Below, in pieces: positions 44,588-56,160 of a stretch of DNA of 64,000 nucleotides; the first letter of the stretch is position 1, and every line of letters starts with the position of its first letter. The DNA is taken from contig NZ_JAMYBK010000015.1 in NCBI RefSeq assembly GCF_024127895.1, positions 1 through 64,000 on the forward strand, given 5' to 3'. The position numbers were made by a program, and so were the translations under genes. Source of the stretch: Pseudomonas guariconensis (GTDB taxonomy: Bacteria > Pseudomonadota > Gammaproteobacteria > Pseudomonadales > Pseudomonadaceae). Under the pieces are notes generated by a model. It made no database searches, was not told the origin of the DNA, and saw only the letters and a program-made list of their open reading frames with translations.

Positions 44588-44795
44588 AAAACGCCACCTG
44601 CCCGGGTTAATGCTGTTCACTTAAGCAATTGGGGCCGCCTTGCGGCCCTTCGCGGGCAAGCCCGCTCCCACAAGTACGCTGCAAATGCACGATCCTGTGG
44701 GAGCGGGCTTGCCCGCGAAGGGCTGCAAAGCAGCCCCAATCGATGTCACATCAGACTTAAGTGAACAGCATTAACCTGCCCGGGTGGCGTTTTTA
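44588..44795. terminator. Bidirectional terminator split by a MITE-like insertion
   Basis: The left arm aaaacgccacc (44588-44598) and right arm ggtggcgtttt (44783-44793) are exactly complementary and end in T-tracts on both strands. They face convergent genes, flgZ and the MFS gene. Between them lies a 168-bp element with a duplicated 10-bp target. Removing the element and one copy of that target leaves a compact hairpin with an 11-bp stem and a 6-nt loop, so the element landed in the terminator loop. Confidence 0.8.
44607..44774. mobile_element. MITE-like element with REPIN core and 19-bp terminal inverted repeats
   Basis: The 168-bp element begins ttaatgctgttcacttaag (44607-44625) and ends with its exact complement (44756-44774). 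Both flanks carry the 10-bp direct repeat cctgcccggg (44597-44606 and 44775-44784), the mark of transposition. Inside are two inverted REPs (cgcgggcaagcccgctccca and its complement) within a larger palindrome from about 44628 to 44739. It encodes nothing, so it must be moved in trans; a 10-bp duplication would fit IS4-like elements, but the parent is not in this window. Confidence 0.85.
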
Positions 44796-44834
44796 TTTGG
44801 GTGCGCTGTAGCTAAGGCCGCATCACGCCCCACC

Positions 44835-46169
44835 TCAAACCGTCCTGTTGACCTCCGTCTGCGCCATATCCTCCCCAGGCTCCTCCTCTTCCTCGGTGTC
44901 CTCCGCCGCCACCGGCGCCTGCATCACCTCCTGCACCGTCTGCTCATCGACCCGCGGGTCGAGCGCCGCCGACAATGGCGAACCCGCCGCCGGCATGGCC
45001 ACGTGACCCAGCGGCGCATCCTGCACCTGGTGCAACCCGGTGACCGCCTTCGGCCGGATACGCCAGACCAGCACCAGGGCGAAGAACAGAAAAAAGGCAT
45101 AGAGCATCTGCGCCCCCAGCAGCTTCATCAACACCCCCGCCGCCAGAGGGCCGATACAGGCGCCCACGCCATAGGTGACCAGCAGCATCGCCGTCAGGGA
45201 AACCCGCCGCTCGCCCTCGACGTGGTCGTTGGAAAACGCCACCGCCAGCGGATAAAGGCAGAACTGCAGCAACGAGATCAGGAAGCCCACGGCGAACAGC
45301 AGCTCCAGCGGCACACTGGGCAGCACCGCCAGCGGCAACGCGGCCAGCGCCAGGCCCACTGCCACGCTGCGGATCAGCACCGCGCGGTCGTAGCGGTCCG
45401 ACAGCCAGCCCAGCGGCCACTGCACCACCAGACCAGCGAAGATGCAGCTACCCATGAACAGGCCGACCTGCTCGGTGGAGAGCCCCTGGTTGGCCGCGTA
45501 CAGCGGCGCCAGGCCATAGAACGAGCCGACGATCAGGCCCGCGCCGAGCACCGTGGAAAGCGACTGGGGCACGCGCTTGATGAAAAACTTCGGTTCCATC
45601 GGCGCCGGGCGCAGCGGCGCCGGGTGGATCCGCCGGGTCATGGCCACCGGCACCAGGCACAGGGCGAAGCACATGGCGACCAGCATCAACAGCTCGGGGC
45701 CGAGCTGCGGGTGTACCACCAATATCAGTTGCCCGAGCACCAGCCCCAGGTAGGACGCGATCATGTAGCCGCCGAACACCGCGCCACGCTGCTTGGCATC
45801 GGCCTGCTCGTTGAGCCAGCTCTCGATGACCATGTACTGGCACATCATCCCCAGGCCGACGACCATCCGCAGGCCCACCCAGGCCGGCAGCCAGCTCGTC
45901 AGGCCATGGCCCAGCACGGCGGCGCCGACGATGCCGGCACAGGTGGCGTAGGCCCGGATATGCCCGACCCGGCCAATCAGCCGGTGGCCGATCTTGCCCC
46001 CCACCGCCAGACCGAAATAGTTGGCCGCCATCAAGGCACCGACCCAGAGGCTGTCCACGTTGTCGGCAGCCAGGCGCAAGGCCAGGTAGGTACTGAGCAG
46101 GCCCGAACCGATCAGCATCATCAGGGCGGCGAAATACAGCGAACGAAAAGACTTCCAGATCTGGCGCAT
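44835..46169 (-). CDS. MFS transporter (YcaD-like)
   Basis: This is a 444-residue major-facilitator protein with twelve predicted spans, starting MRQIWKSFRSLYFAALMMLI. The cytoplasmic loop MFS signature appears as GKIGHRLIGRVGHIRAYA after span 2, and WLSDRYDRAVLIRS later. An acidic C-terminal tail (about 395-444, including a run of Glu) is cytoplasmic and variable. It resembles the YcaD subgroup, whose substrate is unknown. It is convergent to flgZ. Substrate and role cannot be read from sequence. Confidence 0.85.
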   Translation of the reverse strand: MRQIWKSFRSLYFAALMMLIGSGLLSTYLALRLAADNVDSLWVGALMAANYFGLAVGGKIGHRLIGRVGHIRAYATCAGIVGAAVLGHGLTSWLPAWVGLRMVVGLGMMCQYMVIESWLNEQADAKQRGAVFGGYMIASYLGLVLGQLILVVHPQLGPELLMLVAMCFALCLVPVAMTRRIHPAPLRPAPMEPKFFIKRVPQSLSTVLGAGLIVGSFYGLAPLYAANQGLSTEQVGLFMGSCIFAGLVVQWPLGWLSDRYDRAVLIRSVAVGLALAALPLAVLPSVPLELLFAVGFLISLLQFCLYPLAVAFSNDHVEGERRVSLTAMLLVTYGVGACIGPLAAGVLMKLLGAQMLYAFFLFFALVLVWRIRPKAVTGLHQVQDAPLGHVAMPAAGSPLSAALDPRVDEQTVQEVMQAPVAAEDTEEEEEPGEDMAQTEVNRTV

Positions 46170-46262
46170 GCGTCCCGGTGGGCTCCCTGGTCAGGTGGAG
46201 AAGACGGGTGGCCTGCATGGCCACTGCAGGGCAAGCATAAGGGGAAATCCAGGGTGGTGCAG

Positions 46263-46293
46263 GCCCCCGGCGCGGAAAAAAATCGCCGGGGGC
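46263..46293 (-). terminator. Hairpin after the glutamine synthetase-like gene
   Basis: gcccccggcg and cgccgggggc form a perfect 10-bp stem around an A-rich 11-nt loop, 26 bp after the ligase stop. No T-tract follows, so termination strength is uncertain. 46170-46262 shows no other feature. Confidence 0.55.
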
Positions 46294-46318
46294 GCGTCCA
46301 GTGCCGGTTGTGTCGCGA

Positions 46319-47662
46319 TCAGGCCTGTGCCGCCAGCACACGTCGCTCCCAGGGCGTGATCTCATCGAGGAAGTCGGTCAGCTCCAGGGACTTGGTGGCG
46401 ACGTAGCCATCGATGAATTCCTCGCCGAACAGCTCCCGGGCCAGGGCGCTGCGCTTGAGGCGCTCCAGGGCCGCATGCAAGGTGCAGGGCAGGCTGAGGT
46501 GGTCAGGCACTGCGAACTCGCCCTGGATGGCCGGTTCCGGCTGCAAGCGCTGTTCGATGCCGTGCAGGCCGGCGGCAAGGCTGGCGGCAATGGCCAAGTA
46601 AGGATTGGCGTCGGCGCCTGGCAGGCGGTTCTCGACCCGTCGCGCCGCCGCCGAACTGGCCGGGATGCGCAAGCCCGCGGCACGGTTGTCGTGCGACCAG
46701 CAGGCATTGTTCGGCGAGGCGTACGGGTGGCACAGGCGCTGGTAGGCGTTGACGTTGGGCGCGAACAGCGCGGTGAAGTCGGCCATGCAGGCCTGCAGGC
46801 CGCCGATGAAGTGATGGAACGTCTCGGTCGGCTGGCCCTGCGCGTCGCTGAACACATTGCGCCCCGTGTCGAGCTGTACCAGGCTCTGGTGCAGGTGCAT
46901 CGAACTGCCCGGCGTGTGGGCCAGCGGCTTGGCCATGCATACCACGGTCAGGCCATGCTTGAGCGCCACCTCCTTGAGCAGGTGCTTGAACAGGAACGTC
47001 TGGTCGGCCAGCAACAGCGGGTCGCCGTGCAGCAGGTTGATCTCGAACTGGCTGACGCCCATCTCGTGCATGAAGGTATCGCGCGGCAAACCAAGGGCCG
47101 CCATGCACCGGTACACCTCGTTGAAGAAGGGGCGCAGGCCGTTGTTGGAGCTGACGCTGAAGGCCGAGTGCCCCAGTTCGCGGCGGCCGTCCAGGCCCTG
47201 CGGCGGCAGGAAGGGCTGGGTGGGGTCCGGGTTGGGCGCGAAGACGAAGAACTCAAGCTCGGTGGCGACCACCGGCGCCAGCCCCTTGGCCGCGTAGCGG
47301 GCGATCACCGCCTTGAGCTGACCACGGCTGGACAGCCGCGATGGCGCGCCGTCCAACTCGACCGCGTCGCAGATGGCCAGCGCCCGCGGCTCGTCGCTCC
47401 AGGGCAGGCGGTGGACCTGCGCAGGGTCGGCCACCAGGGCCAGGTCGCCGTCGTCGCTGCCATAGAACCTGGCCGGCGGGTAGCCGCCCATGATGCACTG
47501 CAGCAATACCCCTCGCGCCATCTGCAGGCGCCGGCCCTCGAGGAAACCCTCGGCGGTCATTACCTTGCCGCGAGGGATGCCATTGAGGTCGGGGGTTATG
47601 CACTCGATCTCGTCAATGCCCGTCAAGCGCTCGGCGAACGAGCGCTGGTCATTGGTCGTCAT
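46319..47662 (-). CDS. Glutamine synthetase family ligase (possible gamma-glutamylpolyamine synthetase)
   Basis: This is a type I glutamine-synthetase-fold enzyme of 447 residues from MTTNDQRSFAER, which has AAGGA 8 bases upstream; the frame extends 34 codons further without support. Conserved blocks are the N-terminal ITPDLNGIPRGK, the metal site MGVSQFEINLLHGD, SSMHLHQSLVQL, the ATP-binding NNACWSHDNRAAGLRIP and ENRLPGADANPYLAIAA. The sequence fits the PuuA/SpuI-like group rather than housekeeping GlnA (no adenylylation-type tail). No polyamine genes are nearby, so the substrate is open. It lies downstream of bkdR on the same strand, 166 bp apart. Confidence 0.82.
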   Translation of the reverse strand: MTTNDQRSFAERLTGIDEIECITPDLNGIPRGKVMTAEGFLEGRRLQMARGVLLQCIMGGYPPARFYGSDDGDLALVADPAQVHRLPWSDEPRALAICDAVELDGAPSRLSSRGQLKAVIARYAAKGLAPVVATELEFFVFAPNPDPTQPFLPPQGLDGRRELGHSAFSVSSNNGLRPFFNEVYRCMAALGLPRDTFMHEMGVSQFEINLLHGDPLLLADQTFLFKHLLKEVALKHGLTVVCMAKPLAHTPGSSMHLHQSLVQLDTGRNVFSDAQGQPTETFHHFIGGLQACMADFTALFAPNVNAYQRLCHPYASPNNACWSHDNRAAGLRIPASSAAARRVENRLPGADANPYLAIAASLAAGLHGIEQRLQPEPAIQGEFAVPDHLSLPCTLHAALERLKRSALARELFGEEFIDGYVATKSLELTDFLDEITPWERRVLAAQA

Positions 47663-47828
47663 GACACTGTCCTTATTGTTTTCGTATGCCGTGAACGGCG
47701 ACAGGCACAACCATAGGCGCTGGGCGTTGAAAATATCAAGCAGCCCGGAAGGTTTCCGTAGCAATTTATGAACAGCGGGGGACTGATCTCGCGAGAAACT
47801 TGTGGGAAGGGGCTGACACTGCCCCCGC

Positions 47829-48314
47829 TCACTCGCGCAAGGTCATGCCATTGGCCGGCAACGGCAAGGCGGTCTTGTAACGCACCTGCTTGAGGGCAAA
47901 GCTGGAGCGGATGTTGGCCACCCCCGGCAGGCGCGTCAGGTAGTCGAGAAAACGCTCCAGCGCCTGGATGCTGGGCAGCAACACGCGCAACAGGTAGTCC
48001 GGGTCACCGGTCATCAGGTAACACTCCATCACCTCCGGCCGCTCGGCAATCTCTTCCTCGAAGCGATGCAGCGACTGCTCCACCTGCTTCTCCAGGCTCA
48101 CGTGGATGAACACGTTGACGTCCAGCCCCAGCACCTCGGGCGACAGCAGGGTCACCTGCTGGCGGATCACCCCCAGCTCCTCCATGGCCTTGACCCGGTT
48201 GAAACAGGGCGTGGGCGACAGGTTCACCGAACGGGCCAGCTCGGCGTTGGTGATCCGGGCGTTTTCCTGAAGGCTGTTGAGAATGCCGATATCCGTGCGA
48301 TCCAGTTTGCGCAT
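47829..48314 (-). CDS. bkdR: Lrp/AsnC-family activator BkdR
   Basis: BkdR activates the bkd operon in response to branched-chain amino acids. The 161-residue protein has an N-terminal HTH ([20 protein letters not shown] at about 21-40) and a C-terminal RAM effector domain ([20 protein letters not shown]). It is divergent from bkdA1 across a 198-bp promoter region, the arrangement characterised in P. putida. Confidence 0.95.
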   Translation of the reverse strand: MRKLDRTDIGILNSLQENARITNAELARSVNLSPTPCFNRVKAMEELGVIRQQVTLLSPEVLGLDVNVFIHVSLEKQVEQSLHRFEEEIAERPEVMECYLMTGDPDYLLRVLLPSIQALERFLDYLTRLPGVANIRSSFALKQVRYKTALPLPANGMTLRE

Positions 48315-49745
<1,431 letters not shown>

Positions 49746-49746
49746 G

Positions 49747-50805
<1,059 letters not shown>

Positions 50806-52080
50806 ATGGGCACGCACGTCATCAAGATGCCGGACATTGGCGAAGGCATCGCGCAGGTCGAGTTGGTGGAGTGGTTCGTCAAGGTCGGCGACATGATCGC
50901 CGAGGACCAGGTGGTGGCCGATGTCATGACCGACAAGGCCACCGTGGAAATCCCCTCGCCAGTCAGCGGCAAGGTGCTGTCCCTGGGCGGCCAGCCGGGT
51001 GAAGTCATGGCGGTGGGCAGCGAGCTGATCCGCATCGAGGTCGAAGGCAGCGGCAACCATGTCGACGAGCCTCAGGCCAGGCCGCTGGCAGCCGAGGCCG
51101 CGCCGCCCCCGGCCGAGCCCGCGCCGCATGTCGAGGCCCAGGCGCCCGTCGCACACGCCAGCGCGCCCGCCGCGCCCGCCGCGCCCATCGTGCCACGCCA
51201 GGCCCACGAGAAACCGCTGGCCTCCCCTGCCGTGCGCAAGCGCGCGCTGGATGCCGGTATCGAGCTGCGCTACGTGCATGGCAGCGGCCCCGCCGGGCGC
51301 ATCCTGCACGAAGACCTCGATGCCTTCATGCGCAAGCCGCAGACCAGCGCCGGCCAGGCGCCGGGCGGCTACGCCAAGCGCAGCGACAGTGAACAGGTGC
51401 CGGTGATCGGCATGCGCCGCAAGATCGCCCAGCGCATGCAGGATGCCAAGCGCCGTGTCGCTCATTTCAGCTATGTCGAGGAAATCGACGTCACCGCCCT
51501 CGAGGCCCTGCGCCAGCAGCTCAACCAGAAGCATGGCGACAGCCGTGGCAAGCTGACCCTGCTGCCGTTCCTGGTGCGTGCGATGGTCGTGGCACTGCGT
51601 GACTTCCCGCAGATCAACGCCACCTACGACGACGAGGCCCAGGTCATCACCCGCCATGGCGCGGTGCACGTGGGGATCGCCACCCAGGGCGACAACGGCC
51701 TGATGGTGCCGGTACTGCGCCATGCCGAGGCGGGCAGCCTGTGGAGCAATGCCAGCGAGATCGCCCGCCTGGCCCATGCCGCCCGTAGCAACAAGGCCAG
51801 CCGCGAGGAACTGTCCGGCTCGACCATCACCCTGACCAGCCTCGGGGCCCTTGGCGGTATCGCCAGCACGCCGGTGGTCAACACCCCGGAAGTGGCCATC
51901 GTCGGCGTCAACCGCATCGTCGAGCGGCCCATGGTGATCGACGGCCAGATCGTCGTGCGCAAGATGATGAACCTGTCCAGTTCCTTCGACCACCGCGTGG
52001 TCGATGGCATGGATGCAGCCCTGTTCATTCAGGCCGTGCGCGGCCTGCTGGAACAGCCCGCCTGCCTGTTCGTGGAGTGA
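50806..52080 (+). CDS. bkdB: Lipoamide acyltransferase E2, BkdB
   Basis: BkdB is the E2 core that transfers acyl groups to CoA. The 424-residue protein has one lipoyl domain (about 1-80, lipoylated Lys44 in [11 protein letters not shown]), an Ala/Pro-rich linker (about 85-130), an E3/E1-binding domain ([20 protein letters not shown]) and the catalytic domain with [15 protein letters not shown] (His and Asp of the active site). Length matches P. putida BkdB. Confidence 0.97.
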   Translation: MGTHVIKMPDIGEGIAQVELVEWFVKVGDMIAEDQVVADVMTDKATVEIPSPVSGKVLSLGGQPGEVMAVGSELIRIEVEGSGNHVDEPQARPLAAEAAPPPAEPAPHVEAQAPVAHASAPAAPAAPIVPRQAHEKPLASPAVRKRALDAGIELRYVHGSGPAGRILHEDLDAFMRKPQTSAGQAPGGYAKRSDSEQVPVIGMRRKIAQRMQDAKRRVAHFSYVEEIDVTALEALRQQLNQKHGDSRGKLTLLPFLVRAMVVALRDFPQINATYDDEAQVITRHGAVHVGIATQGDNGLMVPVLRHAEAGSLWSNASEIARLAHAARSNKASREELSGSTITLTSLGALGGIASTPVVNTPEVAIVGVNRIVERPMVIDGQIVVRKMMNLSSSFDHRVVDGMDAALFIQAVRGLLEQPACLFVE

Positions 52081-52082
52081 GC

Positions 52083-53462
52083 ATGCAACAGATCCTCAAT
52101 ACCACCCTGCTGATCATCGGCGGCGGCCCCGGCGGCTACGTGGCCGCCATCCGCGCCGGACAACTGGGCATCCCCACCGTGCTGGTCGAAGGCCAGGCCC
52201 TGGGCGGCACCTGCCTGAACATCGGCTGTATCCCGTCCAAGGCATTGATCCATGTCGCCGAGCAGTTCCACCAGGCCTGCCAGCACAATGAGCAGTCCGC
52301 CCTGGGCATCAGCGTGTCTTCGCCACGCCTGGACATCAGCCGCAGCGTCGAATGGAAGGACGGCATCGTCGACCGCCTGACCAGTGGCGTCGCCGCCCTG
52401 CTGAAGAAGCATGGGGTCAAGGTGATCCATGGTTGGGCGAAGATCATCGATGGCAAGCGCGTGGAAGTCGATGGCCAGCACATCCAGTGCGAGCACCTGC
52501 TGCTGGCCACAGGCTCCAATAGCGTGGAGCTGCCCATGCTGCCCCTGGGCGGCCCGGTGATCTCCTCGACCGAGGCGCTGGCGCCGAAGGCCCTGCCCCG
52601 GCACCTGGTGGTGGTCGGTGGCGGCTACATCGGCCTGGAGCTGGGCATCGCCTACCGCAAGCTGGGGGCCCAGGTCAGCGTGGTGGAGGCGCGCGAGCGC
52701 ATCCTGCCGACCTATGACGCCGAACTCACCCAACCGGTGGCCGAGTCGCTGAAGAAGCTAGGCATCGCCCTGCACCTGGGGCACAGCGTCGAAGGCTACG
52801 AAGAGGGTTGCCTGCTGGCCAGCGATGGCCAGGGCGGGCAACTGCGCCTGGAGGCCGACCAGGTGCTGGTGGCGGTCGGCCGCCGGCCGCGTACCCAGGG
52901 CTTCAACCTGGAGTGCCTGGACCTGAAGATGAACGGCCCGGCCGTGGCCGTGGATGCGCGCTGCCAGACCAGCATGCGCAATGTCTGGGCCATCGGCGAC
53001 CTGACCGGCGAACCGATGCTGGCCCACCGGGCCATGGCCCAGGGCGAGATGGTCGCCGAGCTGATCGCCGGCAAGGCGCGGCGCTTCGAACCCACCGCGA
53101 TCGCTGCGGTGTGCTTCACCGACCCGGAGCTGGTAGTGGTCGGCAAGAGCCCGGAACAGGCGGGCCAGGAGGGGCTGGACTGCATCGTCGCGCAGTTCCC
53201 CTTCGCCGCCAACGGGCGGGCCATGACGCTGGAGTCCAAGAGTGGCTTCGTGCGGGTGGTGGCGCGCCGTGACAACCATTTGATCCTCGGCTGGCAGGCT
53301 GTGGGAGTGGGTGTCTCGGAGCTGGCCAGCGCCTTCGCCCAGTCCCTGGAGATGGGTGCGCGCCTGGAAGACGTCGCCGGCACCATCCATGCCCATCCCA
53401 CCCTCGGTGAGACCGTCCAGGAAGCGGCCTTGCGCGCCCTGGGCCACGCCCTGCACATCTGA
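52083..53462 (+). CDS. lpdV: Dihydrolipoamide dehydrogenase LPD-Val
   Basis: LPD-Val is the E3 flavoprotein specific for the Bkd complex. The start [10 protein letters not shown] gives 459 residues, the known size, with ggag 5 bases upstream; a GTG two codons earlier is the alternative. It has the FAD motif [13 protein letters not shown], redox cysteines C44/C49 in [15 protein letters not shown], an NAD Rossmann motif [13 protein letters not shown], and the C-terminal catalytic His in HAHPTLGE. A terminator follows. Confidence 0.97.
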   Translation: MQQILNTTLLIIGGGPGGYVAAIRAGQLGIPTVLVEGQALGGTCLNIGCIPSKALIHVAEQFHQACQHNEQSALGISVSSPRLDISRSVEWKDGIVDRLTSGVAALLKKHGVKVIHGWAKIIDGKRVEVDGQHIQCEHLLLATGSNSVELPMLPLGGPVISSTEALAPKALPRHLVVVGGGYIGLELGIAYRKLGAQVSVVEARERILPTYDAELTQPVAESLKKLGIALHLGHSVEGYEEGCLLASDGQGGQLRLEADQVLVAVGRRPRTQGFNLECLDLKMNGPAVAVDARCQTSMRNVWAIGDLTGEPMLAHRAMAQGEMVAELIAGKARRFEPTAIAAVCFTDPELVVVGKSPEQAGQEGLDCIVAQFPFAANGRAMTLESKSGFVRVVARRDNHLILGWQAVGVGVSELASAFAQSLEMGARLEDVAGTIHAHPTLGETVQEAALRALGHALHI

Positions 53463-53486
53463 TACTGAAGCGGCGACAGCCGACTT

Positions 53487-53521
53487 GACCCGCTGCGCCA
53501 CAGGCGCCGCGGGTCTTTTTT
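53487..53521 (+). terminator. Rho-independent terminator of the bkd operon
   Basis: gacccgctgcgcc and ggcgccgcgggtc pair with one mismatch around a 3-nt loop and are followed by six Ts. It starts 25 bp after the lpdV stop. Confidence 0.9.
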
Positions 53522-53548
53522 CATGTGCGGGTGGCCGCCTCGGCTCCC

Positions 53549-54547
53549 CTACTCACCCACGGTATCCTTGCCAGCCGCCTTGGCCCGGTACAGGGCCTTG
53601 TCGGCACGGGCCAGCAGGCAGTACTGGTCTTCGTCCTCCCGCCACTGCACCACCCCGTAGCTCATGGTCAGGCGGTAATCCCCCACCGGCTCGACCGCCT
53701 CCATGGCCTGGCGAATCGCCCTCGCCACCTGCAGCGCCTCCTCCAGACCTGTCTGCGGCAGCACCACGACGAACTCATCCCCACCCCAGCGCGCCAGCAG
53801 GTCCTGGTCGCGCAGGCACTGGCGGATGCGCTCCACCACCTCGAGCAGCGCCGCATCGCCACGGGCATGGCCGTAGTGGTCGTTGATCGGCTTGAAGTCG
53901 TCCACGTCCATGACGATCAACGCCAGCGACTGGCGGAAGCGCCGGGCCCTTTCGCATTCCTGCTGCAGGGTCTTTTCCAGGCGATAGCGATTGGCCGTCC
54001 GGGTCAGCGCATCGCGCTCGGCCAGTTCGCGGTTCTCGTCCAGTTGCCGTTGCAACTGCTGGTTCACCCAGGACAGTTCGCGCGTCCGTTCGGCCACCTG
54101 GCTCTCCAGGGACTGGTTCTTCTGCTGGAGCTCGATCACCAGGCGCTTGCCCGCGTCGATGTTGCGGTGGGCGCCGAGCATGCGCGCCACCGAACCATCC
54201 TCGTTGCGAGCGATGATGTGGCCGCTGTCCTCGATCCAGATATAGCTGCCATCCTGGCAACGGCAGCGGTATTCGATACGGTAGCGTTCGTTGCGCTGGT
54301 TGATGTACGCCTCGAAGTGGGCCATCACCCGTGGATAGTCCTCCGGGTGGATCACGCTCTCCCAGGTGAGCACGTTGTTGGCCATGGAATGGCTCTCATA
54401 GCCGAGCATGGCGTACCAGCCGGGGTTGCGGTAGACATAACCGGTATTGGCGTTCCAGTCCCAGATGCCGTCGCTGATCAGGTCGAACAAGGTGTGCAGT
54501 TGCTGCTCGCTGAAGCCGGCGGGTACCGGCCTGGACTCCTCGCTCAT
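53549..54547 (-). CDS. PAS-GGDEF diguanylate cyclase
   Basis: This 332-residue protein has a PAS/PAC sensor (about 18-132, LFDLISDGIWDWNANTGYVY), a coiled coil (about 135-172) and a GGDEF domain (about 175-325). The active site is intact (RWGGDEFVVVLP), and an RxxD inhibitory site (RDQD) stands five residues before it, so it should make c-di-GMP and be product-inhibited. No membrane span; it is cytoplasmic. It is convergent with lpdV and a plausible source of the signal sensed by FleQ and FlgZ, though no direct link is shown. Confidence 0.93.
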   Translation of the reverse strand: MSEESRPVPAGFSEQQLHTLFDLISDGIWDWNANTGYVYRNPGWYAMLGYESHSMANNVLTWESVIHPEDYPRVMAHFEAYINQRNERYRIEYRCRCQDGSYIWIEDSGHIIARNEDGSVARMLGAHRNIDAGKRLVIELQQKNQSLESQVAERTRELSWVNQQLQRQLDENRELAERDALTRTANRYRLEKTLQQECERARRFRQSLALIVMDVDDFKPINDHYGHARGDAALLEVVERIRQCLRDQDLLARWGGDEFVVVLPQTGLEEALQVARAIRQAMEAVEPVGDYRLTMSYGVVQWREDEDQYCLLARADKALYRAKAAGKDTVGE

Positions 54548-54836
54548 GGACGCTCTCCCTCGTGTCCAGCAACGGCACCCTGTTCAAGGTGCTGCCGGCA
54601 GTTGTCGTATTTGCCGCAGGTGGCAAGCTCGTTCCTCTCGCTGGCAAGCATAGTCCGGGCTGCTGGCTTGTCAGAATAGCCTGCACGGCCTGTTTCGTGG
54701 CTTTGCGAACACAGCTACAGGCCTTGCCCCTGGTGACAGGCCGGGAGGGCGATGAGCAGAACGATGGGAGTGCAGGCGTATCGGCGTGGTGTTTCGCGGT
54801 GCTTGAGCGGGGGCTGCCTTGCAGCCCCCTGGCAGG
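54548..54836. other. Non-coding gap between the cyclase gene and the gluconate dehydrogenase operon
   Basis: These 289 bp hold no gene-like frame. They include a 21-base hairpin, gggggctgc-ctt-gcagccccc, at 54809-54829 next to the cytochrome gene stop, which probably ends the gluconate dehydrogenase operon, and the upstream region of the GGDEF gene. No other signal is clear. Confidence 0.5.
54809..54829 (-). terminator. Hairpin after the gluconate dehydrogenase cytochrome gene
   Basis: A 9-bp perfect stem (gggggctgc and gcagccccc) with a 3-nt loop lies 7 bp after the stop. It shares its core with other REP-related hairpins in the window and lacks a T-tract. Confidence 0.6.
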
Positions 54837-56150
54837 TCAGGGCTCCTTCACCTCTGTCGTATCGCCGATCAGCGAGTCGACCGTCAGCGCAGGCCGTGGC
54901 CCTTTGCGCAAACCGGCCACCTGGCGCGCCGTCACGGTCGCGCCCTGGTTGCCCCAGCTGCCGCGGATGAAGTTGACCACATCGGCCACCTCCTGGTCCG
55001 TCATCCGCCAGGCGAAGCCCGGCATCGTGAAGGTAGAAGGCGCTGTCGCCGTAGCCGGCAGGGTCCCGCCTTCGAGCACGATATGGATCAGCGAGGTGGC
55101 ATCCTCGCCCTGCAAGACCGGGTTGCCGGCCAGGGCCGGGAACACCCGCGCGTACCCCTTGCCATCCGTACGGTGGCAGGCGGCGCAGTTGTCCACGTAG
55201 AGCGCCGCGCCAGTCTTGCCGTCATCGCCCTTCCACAAGGCTTCGGCGACCTGGCGGTCCTCCTGGAACGGCGTGTCGTTCGGGTTCACCGGCGGCAACG
55301 ACTTCAGGTAGCGGGCAATGGCGGTGAGGTCGGCATCGCTCATGTACTGCATGCTGTGCTCGACCACGTCGCTCATACCGCCGAACACCGCGGTGCGCTC
55401 GTTGCGCCCAGTCTTGAGGAAGTCGACGATCTGCGCCTCGCTCCAACTGCCCAGGCCGTCCTTGTGGTCTCCACGCAGGTTCTTGGCGATCCAGCCTTCC
55501 AGCGGAGCACTGCCAGACAGGTAAGCATCGCCCTCAGAGGCGTCCAGGGCTTTTTCCTGCATGGTCAGCGCCCGGGGCGTGTGGCAGGCACCACAATGCC
55601 CCAGGCCCTCGACCAGGTATGCGCCACGGGCCAGCACCGGGTCGCGGCCAGCGGCCTCGAACGGCTTGACCTCGGGGGCGAACAACCCGCGCCAGAACGC
55701 CAGCGGCCAGCGCATGCTCAACGGCCAGGGGATGTCGCTGTCCTGGTTGGCCTGTTCCACCGGCGGCACGCCGTGCATGAAGTAGGCGTAGAGGGCACGC
55801 ATGTCGTCGTCGCTGACCCGGGCGTAGGAGGGATACGGCATGGCCGGGTACAGGGTACTGCCGTTCTTGCCGATGCCCTGGCGCACGGCGCGCTCGAAGT
55901 CCTCGTAGCGGTAGTCGCCGATGCCGGTCGGGTGGGGGGTGATGTTGGTCGAATACAGCGTACCGATGGGCGTCTCCATGGGCAGGCCACCGGCGAACGG
56001 CTTGCCGCCCTTGGCCGTGTGGCAGGCCACGCAGTCGCCGGCGCGAGCCAGGTACTCGCCCTGCTTCACCAGCGCTGGGTCGACGGCGTCTACCGCGTAC
56101 GACAGGGTACTGACGCCCAGGCTCAGGGCGGCGATCAGAAATCGTTTCAT
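54837..56150 (-). CDS. Gluconate 2-dehydrogenase cytochrome c subunit
   Basis: This is the electron-accepting subunit of the membrane-bound, periplasm-facing gluconate dehydrogenase. The 437-residue precursor has a signal peptide (MKRFLIAALSLGVSTLSYA) and three heme-binding CxxCH motifs: CVACH at 40-44, CGACH near 190 and CAACH near 320. It passes electrons from the FAD subunit to the respiratory chain. It is the last gene of the three-subunit operon, 10 bp after the FAD subunit. Confidence 0.93.
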   Translation of the reverse strand: MKRFLIAALSLGVSTLSYAVDAVDPALVKQGEYLARAGDCVACHTAKGGKPFAGGLPMETPIGTLYSTNITPHPTGIGDYRYEDFERAVRQGIGKNGSTLYPAMPYPSYARVSDDDMRALYAYFMHGVPPVEQANQDSDIPWPLSMRWPLAFWRGLFAPEVKPFEAAGRDPVLARGAYLVEGLGHCGACHTPRALTMQEKALDASEGDAYLSGSAPLEGWIAKNLRGDHKDGLGSWSEAQIVDFLKTGRNERTAVFGGMSDVVEHSMQYMSDADLTAIARYLKSLPPVNPNDTPFQEDRQVAEALWKGDDGKTGAALYVDNCAACHRTDGKGYARVFPALAGNPVLQGEDATSLIHIVLEGGTLPATATAPSTFTMPGFAWRMTDQEVADVVNFIRGSWGNQGATVTARQVAGLRKGPRPALTVDSLIGDTTEVKEP

Positions 56151-56160
56151 GCTCGGCCTC

